A stretch of 64,000 nucleotides of DNA from Sphingomonas sp. 8AM (GTDB lineage Bacteria; Pseudomonadota; Alphaproteobacteria; Sphingomonadales; Sphingomonadaceae): the NCBI RefSeq assembly GCF_902506455.1, contig NZ_LR733844.1, positions 3,332,526-3,396,525 on the forward strand, given 5' to 3'. Under the pieces are notes generated by a model. The model was not told the origin of the DNA, did not search any database, and saw only the letters and a list, made by a program, of their open reading frames with translations. Made by a program: the position numbers and the translations under genes. Shown here piece by piece: positions 51,784 through 59,915 of this stretch; the stretch's first letter is position 1; every line of letters starts with the position of its first letter.

Positions 51784-52752
51784 ATGCGCAGGCTCGGCTG
51801 CTTTGCCCTTGTCGCCGGCCTGCTGTTGGTCGCAGCCGGCTTCTGGGTCGGATATGGCTGGAAGGGTGCGGGGCCGTTGCCGCGCGCCGCCAATGTCGGG
51901 ATCGCCGAAGGGTCGAGCCTCGCTGCTGCGGCGCGGACACTGGAAAAGGCCGGGGTGATCGCCTCGGCGCGCCGCTTCCGCGTGCAGGCGCGGCTCTTCG
52001 CGTCGGGCGCGCCGATCAAGGCGGGCGAATATGCGTTCCCCGAACATGCCAGCGCCGCGCAGGTGCTCGCGATCCTGCAGGGCGGCAAGGCCGTGCAGCG
52101 GCTGGTGGTGGTCCCCGAGGGGCTGCCGTCGGTGATGGTGCGCGACGCGCTGATGAAAGCCGAGACGCTGACCGGCGACGTCAACGTACCCGCGGAAGGC
52201 TCGGTGCTGCCCGATGGCTATGCCTTCGAACGCGGCGAGCCACGCGCGGCGGTGCTCGCGCGGATGCAGGCGGCGATGCGGAAGTATCTTGCAGCGGCGT
52301 GGAAGACGCGCAAGCCGGGGGCGGTCGTGACGACGCCGGCGCAGGCGATCATCCTCGCCTCGATCGTCGAGAAGGAAACCGCCAAGCCCGAGGAGCGGCG
52401 GACGGTGGCGGCGGTCTACGGCAACCGGCTGCGGCTCGGGATGCCGCTGCAGGCTGATCCGACCGTTATTTATCCGATCACCAGGGGGCGGCCGCTGGGC
52501 CGGCGTATCCGGCAATCGGAACTGCGCGCAAAGAACGGATATAATACGTATGCGGAGACGGGGCTGCCGGCCGGGCCGATCGCCAATCCGGGACGGCTGT
52601 CGATCGATGCGGTGCTGAACCCGGCCGAGACGAAGGCGCTGTATTTCGTCGCGGACGGAAGCGGCGGGCACGTCTTCGCGGATACGCTGGCCGAGCATAA
52701 TGCCAATGTGAAGAAATGGTACGCGATCCGTCACGCGCGCGGGGAAATGTAG
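51784..52752 (+). CDS. mltG: Endolytic murein transglycosylase MltG
   Basis: A 322-residue inner-membrane enzyme that cuts nascent glycan strands. An N-terminal anchor (CFALVAGLLLVAAGFWVGYG) is followed by a LysM-like part. The YceG catalytic domain has ILASIVEKETAKPEERRTVA (catalytic Glu196) and GMPLQADPTVIY. It ends ADTLAEHNANVKKWYAIR. Its position after fabF matches the mltG neighbourhood known from other proteobacteria. Confidence 0.94.
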   Translation: MRRLGCFALVAGLLLVAAGFWVGYGWKGAGPLPRAANVGIAEGSSLAAAARTLEKAGVIASARRFRVQARLFASGAPIKAGEYAFPEHASAAQVLAILQGGKAVQRLVVVPEGLPSVMVRDALMKAETLTGDVNVPAEGSVLPDGYAFERGEPRAAVLARMQAAMRKYLAAAWKTRKPGAVVTTPAQAIILASIVEKETAKPEERRTVAAVYGNRLRLGMPLQADPTVIYPITRGRPLGRRIRQSELRAKNGYNTYAETGLPAGPIANPGRLSIDAVLNPAETKALYFVADGSGGHVFADTLAEHNANVKKWYAIRHARGEM

Positions 52753-52835
52753 GCGGACCGCTTACCGGCAATGTGACTCGCCGACCCACGCCGCGGTGCT
52801 GGCCTTTTCGGCGCACGCGCGTGTAAGGCGTCGGA

Positions 52836-54161
52836 ATGGCGCAGCAAACTTCATCGCGGCACGGGCGGTTCGGCTGGACGCCCGCGCGGATGCGGGCGTT
52901 GCTCCGGTCGCAGCGCCCGCGCGCACGGCGGTTGCGCGCGCGGCTCGCGATTCTTGCCGGGGCAGTGGCGATCGGGCTGGCGGCGACCGTCTTCGCGCTG
53001 GCGGCGGATGCGTGCGGCGAGCTTTTTGCCGGCTTCGCGCGGCAGCATCGCTGGGTGCCGATGATCACGACTCCGCTGACCTTCGGCGCTTTGGTGTGGC
53101 TGACGCGGCGCTACGTGCCGCTGGCGCGCGGGTCCGGCATCCCGCAAGTGATGGCGGCGCAGGCCGATCCCGAGGCGGCGACGCGCTCGCTGGTGTCGCT
53201 GCCGACGGTGATCGGCAAGGCGGCGCTGACGCTCGCCGCGGTGCTGGCGGGGGCGTCGGTGGGGCGCGAGGGGCCGACCGTGCAGATCGCCGCGGCGATC
53301 ATGGGGCTGACGCACCGCATCCTGCGCGTCCCGCTGCGCGCGGGCGTGCTGATCGCGGGCGGCGCGGCCGGGGTGGCGGCGGCGTTCAATACGCCATTGG
53401 CCGGGTTGCTGTTCGCCATCGAGGAACTCGCCGCCGCCTATGAGCAGAAGGTGACGTTGCTGGTGGTCGGCGCGATCGTCATCGCGGGGATGGTCGCGCA
53501 GTCGGTGCAGGGCGACTATCTCTATTTCGGTCTGGTCGGCGCGCACATGCCGATCGGATCGGCGCTGGTCGTCGCCGGAGCGGCGGGGCTGGTCGGCGGG
53601 CTGGCGGGCGGGGCGTTCGCGCGCGCGATGCTGGCGCTGGCCGGCGGCGTGCATCCCGTGGCAGCGTGGAGCAAGCGGCGCCCGGTGTGGTTTGCGGTCG
53701 GATGCGGCGTGGTGGTCGCGGCGCTGGGGTGCGGGACGGGGCTGACCTGGGGCACCGGCTATAGCGCGGCGCGGGCGATGATCGGCGGGGTCGACGCGCC
53801 GCTGTGGTTCGGCCCGGCCAAGCTGCTGGCGACGCTGGCGACCGCGGTGGCAGGGTTGCCGGGCGGGATCTTCGCGCCATCGCTGGCGGTCGGCGCGGGG
53901 GTCGGCAACCTGCTGCGGCCGCTGTTCGCCGACTCACCGGCGTCGGCGGTCGTGATTCTCGGCATGGTCGGCTATTTCACCGGGGTTGTCCGGGCGCCCT
54001 TGACCGCGGTCATCATCCTGGCGGAGACCACCGGAAGCCGCGGGCTGATGCTGCCGATGTTCGCGACCGCGTTTGTCGCAGATGGTGCCAGCCAGTCCAT
54101 TTGCCGCGAGAAATTGTACCACGGCCTTGCGCGAACCTTCGCGGTATCGTCCAACAAATAG
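52836..54161 (+). CDS. ClC-family chloride channel/antiporter
   Basis: A 441-residue membrane protein with the ClC ion-pathway motifs. GSGIPQ carries Ser100, and GREGPTVQIA carries gating Glu145. The third motif is GGIFAPSLAVGAGVG. A glutamate pair in FAIEELAAAYEQK lies where bacterial H+/Cl- antiporters keep the internal proton glutamate, so antiport is likely. There is no CBS domain. The N-terminus is Arg-rich and probably cytoplasmic. Confidence 0.9.
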   Translation: MAQQTSSRHGRFGWTPARMRALLRSQRPRARRLRARLAILAGAVAIGLAATVFALAADACGELFAGFARQHRWVPMITTPLTFGALVWLTRRYVPLARGSGIPQVMAAQADPEAATRSLVSLPTVIGKAALTLAAVLAGASVGREGPTVQIAAAIMGLTHRILRVPLRAGVLIAGGAAGVAAAFNTPLAGLLFAIEELAAAYEQKVTLLVVGAIVIAGMVAQSVQGDYLYFGLVGAHMPIGSALVVAGAAGLVGGLAGGAFARAMLALAGGVHPVAAWSKRRPVWFAVGCGVVVAALGCGTGLTWGTGYSAARAMIGGVDAPLWFGPAKLLATLATAVAGLPGGIFAPSLAVGAGVGNLLRPLFADSPASAVVILGMVGYFTGVVRAPLTAVIILAETTGSRGLMLPMFATAFVADGASQSICREKLYHGLARTFAVSSNK

Positions 54162-54162
54162 C

Positions 54163-54192
54163 TTGGTAACCCACAGTTTATATCGTATACGA
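54163..54192 (+). promoter_or_regulatory. Promoter with overlapping palindromic operator for the hydroxyproline-type cluster
   Basis: TTGGTA (54163-54168), a 17-base spacer and TATACG (54186-54191). The -10 lies inside the perfect palindrome TCGTATACGA (54183-54192), which resembles operators of FCD-type GntR repressors. AGGAGG and the GTG start follow at 54205-54218. Confidence 0.55.
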
Positions 54193-54215
54193 ACCTCATC
54201 ATTCAGGAGGACGAT

Positions 54216-55139
54216 GTGGTTTCTGGTTCGAGCATGTGGACGGGCGTCTATCCCGCAGCAACGACGCAGTTCGCGGCTGATGGTTCGGTGGACATCGACG
54301 CGACGCAGCGCGGGTTGGTGGCGTTGGTCGAGGACGGCGTCGACGGGCTGATCCTGCTCGGCACGTGCGGGGAGAACAACTCGCTCGACGTCGACGAGAA
54401 GCATGCCGTGCTGCGCGCCGGCGTCGAGGCGGTCGGCGGGCGCGTGCCGCTGGTGTGCGGCGTGTCCGAGTTCACGACGCGCCGCGCGGCGGCGTTCGCG
54501 AAGGAGGTCGAGGACATCGGCGTCGACGCGCTGATGCTGCTCCCCGCAATGGTCTATGTCCCGACGCCGAACGAACTGGCGACGCATTTCCGCACCGTCG
54601 CCGAGGCGACCGGGCTGCCGATCATGCTCTACAACAACCCGCCTGCGTACCGCGTGTCGGTCGACTTCAACACGCTCGAACTGCTGGAGCCGGTCAAGAA
54701 CATCGTCGCGGTCAAGGAAAGCGCGCCCGATCCGCGCCGCTTCACCGACGTCATCAATCGCTTCGGCGACCGCTATATCGTAATGGCGGGGCTGGACGAT
54801 GTCGCGCTGGAGGGCATGCTGCTCGGCGCGAGCGGCTGGGTCTCGGGGCTGACCAGCGCGTTCCCGAAGGAATCGGTGGCGCTGATCGCGGCGGTCGATC
54901 GCGGCGACTGGGAAGAGGCGCGGCGCATCTATCGCTGGTTCATGCCGCTGCTGCATCTCGATGCCGAGCATGATCTGGTCCAGTCGATCAAGCTGGCCGA
55001 GGAGATCATGGGGCGCGGGTCGGAGCGCGTGCGCCTGCCGCGTCTGCCGCTGGACGGCGCGCGTCGTGCCGAGGTGATTGCGATGGTCGAGAAATGCGCG
55101 GCGACGCGCCCGATCCTCAAGGAAGCAGTCGCGGCCTGA
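54216..55139 (+). CDS. DapA-family lyase, probable 1-pyrroline-4-hydroxy-2-carboxylate deaminase
   Basis: A 307-residue class I aldolase-fold protein of the dihydrodipicolinate synthase family. The Schiff-base lysine is Lys167 in IVAVKESA, and Tyr139 lies in MLYNNPPAY. The substrate loop reads LLGTCGENNSL. Its place in front of a hydroxyproline epimerase, an FAD dehydrogenase and a permease suggests that it deaminates pyrroline-hydroxycarboxylate to 2-oxoglutarate semialdehyde. The start is GTG 54216 after AGGAGG; ATG 54234 is the alternative. An out-of-frame ATG at 54214 overlaps the start. Confidence 0.85.
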   Translation: MVSGSSMWTGVYPAATTQFAADGSVDIDATQRGLVALVEDGVDGLILLGTCGENNSLDVDEKHAVLRAGVEAVGGRVPLVCGVSEFTTRRAAAFAKEVEDIGVDALMLLPAMVYVPTPNELATHFRTVAEATGLPIMLYNNPPAYRVSVDFNTLELLEPVKNIVAVKESAPDPRRFTDVINRFGDRYIVMAGLDDVALEGMLLGASGWVSGLTSAFPKESVALIAAVDRGDWEEARRIYRWFMPLLHLDAEHDLVQSIKLAEEIMGRGSERVRLPRLPLDGARRAEVIAMVEKCAATRPILKEAVAA

Positions 55140-56134
55140 TGCGCCACACTTTCTTCTGCATCGACGGCCACACGGCGGGCAATCCCGTCCGTCTGGTGGC
55201 CGGGGGCGCCCCGCTGCTGCGGGGTGCCAGCATGGCGGAGCGGCGGCAGGATTTCCTGGCGCGGTTCGACTGGATCCGCACCGGCTTGTGCTTCGAGCCG
55301 CGCGGGCACGACATGATGTCGGGCGGGTTCCTGTACCCGCCATGCGGCGATGCGGATGCGGCGATCCTGTTCATCGAGACGTCCGGGTGCCTGCCGATGT
55401 GCGGGCACGGGACGATCGGGATGATCACCTTCGGGCTGGAGAACGGCCTGATCACCCCGCGCGAGCCGGGACGCCTGCGCGTCGAGGTGCCTGCCGGGGT
55501 GATCGACATCGATTATGTCGCGGATGGCGACCGCGTGCGCTCGGTCAAGATCCGCAACGTGCCTGCCTATCTGGCGACGCAGGGATTGCGGATCGATGTG
55601 CCGGGGTTCGGCCCGCTGTCGATCGACGTCGCCTATGGCGGCAATTATTATGCGATCATCGAGCCGCAGGGTGCGTACACCGGGCTCGATGATCTCGGCG
55701 CGGCGCGGATCGTCGAGCTGAGCCGGACGGTCCGTGAACTGGTGCGCGCGGTCTATGAGCCGGTTCATCCGCTCGAGCCGACGATCCGCGGTGTCAGCCA
55801 TGTGCTATGGGCGGACAAGCCGAAGGGCGAGGGCGCGGACGGGCGCAACGCGGTGTTCTATGGCGAGCGCGCGATCGATCGCAGTCCGTGTGGCACCGGC
55901 ACCTCGGCGCGGCTTGCGCATCTTGCGGCGACCGGGCGGCTGAAGGTCGGCGACCGGTTCGTGCACGAAAGCTACATCGGCAGCCGCTTCATCGGGCGGG
56001 TCGAGGCGGAAACGACGATCGGCGAGCAGCCGGCGATCGTGCCGTCGATCGAAGGCTCGGCGATCGCGACGGGGTTCAACACGATCTGGATCGATCGTGA
56101 GGATCCGTTCTGGGGCGGGTTCACGGTGGTGTGA
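55139..56134 (+). CDS. 4-hydroxyproline 2-epimerase
   Basis: A 331-residue member of the proline racemase family. The two catalytic cysteines are Cys88 in PMCGHGTIG and Cys251 in SPCGTGTSARL. Both being cysteine points to an epimerase rather than the Ser/Thr-bearing 3-hydroxyproline dehydratases. The start HTFFCIDGHTAGNPVRLV is typical. It converts trans-4-hydroxy-L-proline to the cis-4-D form. Its ATG overlaps the stop of the lyase gene by one base. Confidence 0.9.
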   Translation: MRHTFFCIDGHTAGNPVRLVAGGAPLLRGASMAERRQDFLARFDWIRTGLCFEPRGHDMMSGGFLYPPCGDADAAILFIETSGCLPMCGHGTIGMITFGLENGLITPREPGRLRVEVPAGVIDIDYVADGDRVRSVKIRNVPAYLATQGLRIDVPGFGPLSIDVAYGGNYYAIIEPQGAYTGLDDLGAARIVELSRTVRELVRAVYEPVHPLEPTIRGVSHVLWADKPKGEGADGRNAVFYGERAIDRSPCGTGTSARLAHLAATGRLKVGDRFVHESYIGSRFIGRVEAETTIGEQPAIVPSIEGSAIATGFNTIWIDREDPFWGGFTVV

Positions 56135-56147
56135 TCGCCGCTACCCT

Positions 56148-56246
56148 CCGTCATTCCCGCGAAGGCGGGAATCCAGACGCGCTGGTCTTCGCAAATGCCG
56201 AAAGGTCAGAGGTTCTGGATCCCCGCCTGCGCGGGGATGACGACAG
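56148..56246. repeat. Inverted palindromic repeat pair (family CGTCATTCCCGCGAAGGCGGG)
   Basis: Arms around 56148-56178 (GTCATTCCCGCGAAGGCGGG then AATCCAGA) and 56213-56244 (TCTGGATCCCCGCCTGCGCG then GGGATGACG) are inverted, with about 35 bases between. It lies inside the hydroxyproline cluster between epimerase and permease. Confidence 0.8.
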
Positions 56247-56286
56247 AGGGAAGGTGAACGGTAAATAACAAACAGGGGAGAGGCAT

Positions 56287-57702
56287 TTGGCACGAGGGAT
56301 ATTGGGGCCGCTGAAGCCGCTCGATGCGCGGGAGACCGACCCGGATCGCAAGCTGCGCAAGACGCTGAGCTGGCCGCATCTGATCGCGCTGGGGATCGGC
56401 GCCATCGTCGGCACCGGCATCTACACGTTGACCGGGGTCGGCGCGGATCGTGCCGGGCCGGCGGTGATCCTGTCCTTCGCGATCGCCGGGGCAGTGTGCG
56501 CCTGCGCGGCGCTTGCCTATGCCGAGATGGCGACACTGATCCCGACCGCGGGCAGTGCCTATACCTATACCTATTCGGTGATCGGCGAGAGCATCGCCTG
56601 GATCGTCGGGTGGAGCCTGATCCTCGAATATTCGCTGGCGTGTTCGACGGTGGCGGTCGGCTGGTCCGCCTATCTGGTCGGGTGGTTGCAGAGCGCGGGG
56701 GTGCATCTGCCCGCCGCGTTGCTCTCGGGGCCGCACGGCGGCGGGATCGTCAACCTGCCGGCGGTGCTGGTCGCGCTCGGGATCGCGGGCATGCTGGTCG
56801 CGGGCACCAGGGAGAGTGCGACGTTCAACATCGTATTGGTTGCGATCAAGATGGTCGCGCTGGCGGTGTTCGTGTTCGTCGCCTTGCCGGCGTTCAACGG
56901 CGGCAATTTCGAGCCGTTCATGCCGTATGGCTTCGGCAGCCACGTTCAGGGCGGCGCGACGCGCGGGGTGATGGCGGCGGCGGCGATCGTGTTCTTTGCT
57001 TTCTACGGCTTCGATGCGGTCGCGACCTCGGCGGAGGAAGCGCGCAATCCGGGGCGTGACCTTACGATCGGGATCATCGGGTCGATGGCGGCGTGCACCC
57101 TGATCTACATGGGCGTTGCGGTCGCGGCGATCGGGGCGGTGAGCTATATCGACCTCGGCAAGTCGGCCGAGCCGCTCGCTTACGTGCTGCGCACGCTCCA
57201 GCATCCGTTTGCGGCGTGGGCGATCGGGCTGGCCGCGCTGATCGCGCTGCCGTCGGTGATCCTGGTCATGATGTACGGGCAGAGCCGCATCTTCTTCGTG
57301 ATGTCGCGTGACGGATTGCTGCCGCGATCCTTGAGCCGCGTGTCGGCGCGCACCGGGTCGCCGGCGCTGGTGACGATGGTGACCGGCGTGTTCGTCGCGG
57401 CGGTGGCGGGGTTCTTCCGGCTCGACGAGATCGCCGAACTGGCGAATGCGGGCACGTTGCTGGCGTTCATCGCGGTGGCGGCGTGCATGATGATACTGCG
57501 CAAGCGCGCGCCCGAGCTGAAGCGCGTGTTCCGCTGCCCGGCGCCGATGCTGGTCGGGACGCTGGCGATCCTCGGCTGCATCTATCTGCTGGTCAGCCTG
57601 CCGACGCACACGCTGGAGCGGTTCGCCTTGTGGAACGTGCTGGGCGTGGTCTTCTATCTCGCCTACGGCCGTGCGCGCAGCCTGGTGCGGGCGCAGGCAT
57701 GA
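56287..57702 (+). CDS. APC-family amino acid permease
   Basis: A 471-residue membrane protein with about twelve hydrophobic helices. The conserved APC helix 1 is ALGIGAIVGTGIYTLTGVGA, followed by FAIAGAVCACAALAYAEMAT and a FYGFDAVATSAEEARNP segment. It resembles the cationic amino acid transporter branch. In this cluster it probably imports hydroxyproline or proline. The start is TTG 56287, placed after a GGGGAGAGG ribosome-binding site. No ATG fits the conserved N-terminus. Confidence 0.88.
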   Translation: MARGILGPLKPLDARETDPDRKLRKTLSWPHLIALGIGAIVGTGIYTLTGVGADRAGPAVILSFAIAGAVCACAALAYAEMATLIPTAGSAYTYTYSVIGESIAWIVGWSLILEYSLACSTVAVGWSAYLVGWLQSAGVHLPAALLSGPHGGGIVNLPAVLVALGIAGMLVAGTRESATFNIVLVAIKMVALAVFVFVALPAFNGGNFEPFMPYGFGSHVQGGATRGVMAAAAIVFFAFYGFDAVATSAEEARNPGRDLTIGIIGSMAACTLIYMGVAVAAIGAVSYIDLGKSAEPLAYVLRTLQHPFAAWAIGLAALIALPSVILVMMYGQSRIFFVMSRDGLLPRSLSRVSARTGSPALVTMVTGVFVAAVAGFFRLDEIAELANAGTLLAFIAVAACMMILRKRAPELKRVFRCPAPMLVGTLAILGCIYLLVSLPTHTLERFALWNVLGVVFYLAYGRARSLVRAQA

Positions 57703-58931
57703 TCCGTTCGGCGATCGTCGTCGGCGACGGCGTGGTGGCGCTGAACGTCGCGCTCGCCTTGCAGAAGCGGGGCACGCAGGTGACGATCGTCGCGCCCGAC
57801 GCGCCATGGCGCGGGGCGTCGTGGGGCAATGCCGGGCATATTGCGGTCGAGCAGGTCGCGCCGCTGGCGTCGCTGTCGACGATTGCCAGCGTGCCCACGC
57901 GGCTGTTCTCGCGCGGCGGGGCGCTGGCGCTGCCGGCCCGGGCGATCGGGTGGTGGCTGCCGTTCACGCTGCGGCTGCTGCGCGCCAGCACGCCGGCCCG
58001 ATTCGCGCGCGGCAAGGCGGCGCTGTCGGCGATGCTCGCGACTGCGATCCCGGCGTGGCAGCGCGTGCTCGCGGAGGCGGGGATGCCCGAGCTGCTGCGC
58101 GTCGACGGCCATTATGTCGTCTGGGAGACGCCCGCGACGGCGGCGCGGGGGCGCGCGGCATGGCTGGCGGCGGATACCGGCACCGCGACGGTGCGGAACG
58201 CGACCGGGGAAGAACTGGCGCGATTGCGCACGCTGACCGGCGTGCCGTTGGCGGGCGCGATCCGGTTCGAAGGCAGTGGACAGATCACCGATACCGGCGC
58301 GCTGGGCGAGGCATTGGCCAAGCGGTTCAGCGCGGCGGGCGGCGCGAGGGTATATGACCGCGCCCGCTCCGTGATCGAGCGTGACGGCGGTGTGCGTGTC
58401 ACGCTGGACGAGGCAGCGCCGCTCGACGCCGATGTCGTGGTGGTCGCAGCCGGCGCGGCCTCGGCGCCGCTGGTTGCGCCGCTCGGCCTGCGTGCGCCGC
58501 TGATCGCCGAGCGCGGCTATCATATCGAGGGCGATCCGGGCGACTGGCCCGCCGACCAGCCCCCGGTGGTGTTCGAGGACCGCGCGATGATCGTCACACG
58601 CTTCGCACAACGGCTGCGGGCCGCGAGCATCGTCGAATTCGCCGCGGTCGCGACGCCCGCCGATCCGCGCAAATGGGCGCGGCTGCGCGCGCATGTCGCG
58701 GCGCTCGGGCTGCCGTTGCGCGAGCCGGTCGCGCCGTGGATGGGCGCGCGGCCGACGTTGCCCGATTATCTCCCCGCGATCGGGCGGCGTGGTGCGGTGG
58801 CCTATGCATTCGGGCATCAGCATCTCGGGCTGACGCTCTCCGCGACGGGTGGCGAGGCGCTGGCCGCGTTGTTGCACGGCGAAACGCCGGCCTACGATCT
58901 GGCGCCGTTCGATCTTGCGCGGTTCGGTTGA
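57699..58931 (+). CDS. FAD-dependent D-amino-acid dehydrogenase, probable D-hydroxyproline dehydrogenase
   Basis: A 410-residue DAO-family flavoprotein. The N-terminal fold reads AIVVGDGVVALNVALALQKR, where the usual GxGxxG is GDGVVA. FAD- and substrate-region blocks include PWRGASWGNAGHIAVEQVAP, IAERGYHIEG and the C-terminal MGARPTLPDYLPAIGR, then GHQHLGLTLSATGGE. It should oxidise cis-4-hydroxy-D-proline to the pyrroline. ATG overlaps the permease stop (ATGA). Confidence 0.85.
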   Translation: MIRSAIVVGDGVVALNVALALQKRGTQVTIVAPDAPWRGASWGNAGHIAVEQVAPLASLSTIASVPTRLFSRGGALALPARAIGWWLPFTLRLLRASTPARFARGKAALSAMLATAIPAWQRVLAEAGMPELLRVDGHYVVWETPATAARGRAAWLAADTGTATVRNATGEELARLRTLTGVPLAGAIRFEGSGQITDTGALGEALAKRFSAAGGARVYDRARSVIERDGGVRVTLDEAAPLDADVVVVAAGAASAPLVAPLGLRAPLIAERGYHIEGDPGDWPADQPPVVFEDRAMIVTRFAQRLRAASIVEFAAVATPADPRKWARLRAHVAALGLPLREPVAPWMGARPTLPDYLPAIGRRGAVAYAFGHQHLGLTLSATGGEALAALLHGETPAYDLAPFDLARFG

Positions 58932-59068
58932 CGCCTGCGCTTCACGGTCCGGCCAGGGCGCCGTGATTTTCTGTTGCGATGCGGGACAGGACCGCGGGAG
59001 CCATTGCGCGCGGGCTGACGCGAGGGTTAAGTGATTTACCGGTATATCTCTGCCGGTTGGGGTTCTTC

Positions 59069-59740
59069 ATGACCGGTATTATCGTCCGCAACCTTTCCGA
59101 ACAACTCGTCGATCTCGTCCGCGACCGCATTCTGGCTGGTCAGGTGGATGTCGACCGCGCCATCCGGCAGGACGCGCTCGCCGCCGAACTGGGCGTCAGC
59201 AAGATCCCGTTGCGCGAGGCGCTGACGCGGCTCGAGCAGGAGGGGCTGGTTCGCTCACGCGCCAACCGCGGCTATTTCGTCCGCGAACTGACGATCGCCG
59301 AGGCCGAGGAGGTCTATGCGCTGCGCCTCAAGCTGGAACCCGAAGTGGCTGCGCAGGCGTCGGCGAATGCCAGCGAGCAGGAGCAGGCCGTTGCGATGCA
59401 GACGCTGGCGCAGCTCGACGCTGCGACCAACGCGCACGGCGACGGGGTCGGCGCCTTCAACCGCGCCTTTCACGTCGCGCTGCTGCGCCCGTCGCGGCAG
59501 CCGATCACGACCACGATGCTGGAGCGGCTGCACGTGCTCGGCGAGCGTTACGTGCGCAAGCATCTCGAACCGCTGGGACGCGACCAGCGTGCGAACGACG
59601 AGCATGCGCAATTGCTGGAAAGCTGGCTGTCGCGCGACACCGCGGCGGTGCGGGAGCGGATGTTCGCCCATATCGAGCAGACCGTGCTGGACCTGCGGCG
59701 CGAATTTCGCGGTGGTGCCGCTATTGGAGACGAGCGCTGA
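59069..59740 (+). CDS. GntR-family regulator (FCD type)
   Basis: A 223-residue regulator. The winged-helix domain spans residues 1-75 (RQDALAAELGVSKIPLREAL, then TRLEQEGLVRSRANRGYFVR). The C-terminal helical FCD ligand-binding domain starts LTIAEAEEVYALRLKLEPEV and carries histidines (FHVAL, MFAHIEQTV) that usually bind metal. It probably represses the neighbouring hydroxyproline genes. ATG 59069 was chosen. ACCGGTAT occurs both just upstream and within the first codons. Confidence 0.88.
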   Translation: MTGIIVRNLSEQLVDLVRDRILAGQVDVDRAIRQDALAAELGVSKIPLREALTRLEQEGLVRSRANRGYFVRELTIAEAEEVYALRLKLEPEVAAQASANASEQEQAVAMQTLAQLDAATNAHGDGVGAFNRAFHVALLRPSRQPITTTMLERLHVLGERYVRKHLEPLGRDQRANDEHAQLLESWLSRDTAAVRERMFAHIEQTVLDLRREFRGGAAIGDER

Positions 59741-59852
59741 TCCTTCTCGCGCACGAGAGGCGATCGGGCGCGCAGCCATCCCTCTGGAGTTCGTTCACCA
59801 TCTAAGTAGCTGCCACCGAATCAATTTTCCTGCGCATGTTCGTATAATATAT

Positions 59853-59880
59853 TTGATGTACGCTCCGCCGTCTGTATGAT
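59853..59880 (+). promoter_or_regulatory. Likely promoter of the TonB receptor gene
   Basis: TTGATG (59853-59858), a 16-base spacer and TATGAT (59875-59880). A TCGTATA half of the 54183 palindrome lies at 59840-59846 and could place the receptor under the same regulator. The spacer from 59741 is AT-richer than its surroundings. Confidence 0.4.
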
Positions 59881-59915
59881 CGCGTTATCAAACAAGCGAT
59901 CATGAGGGGGCAGAC

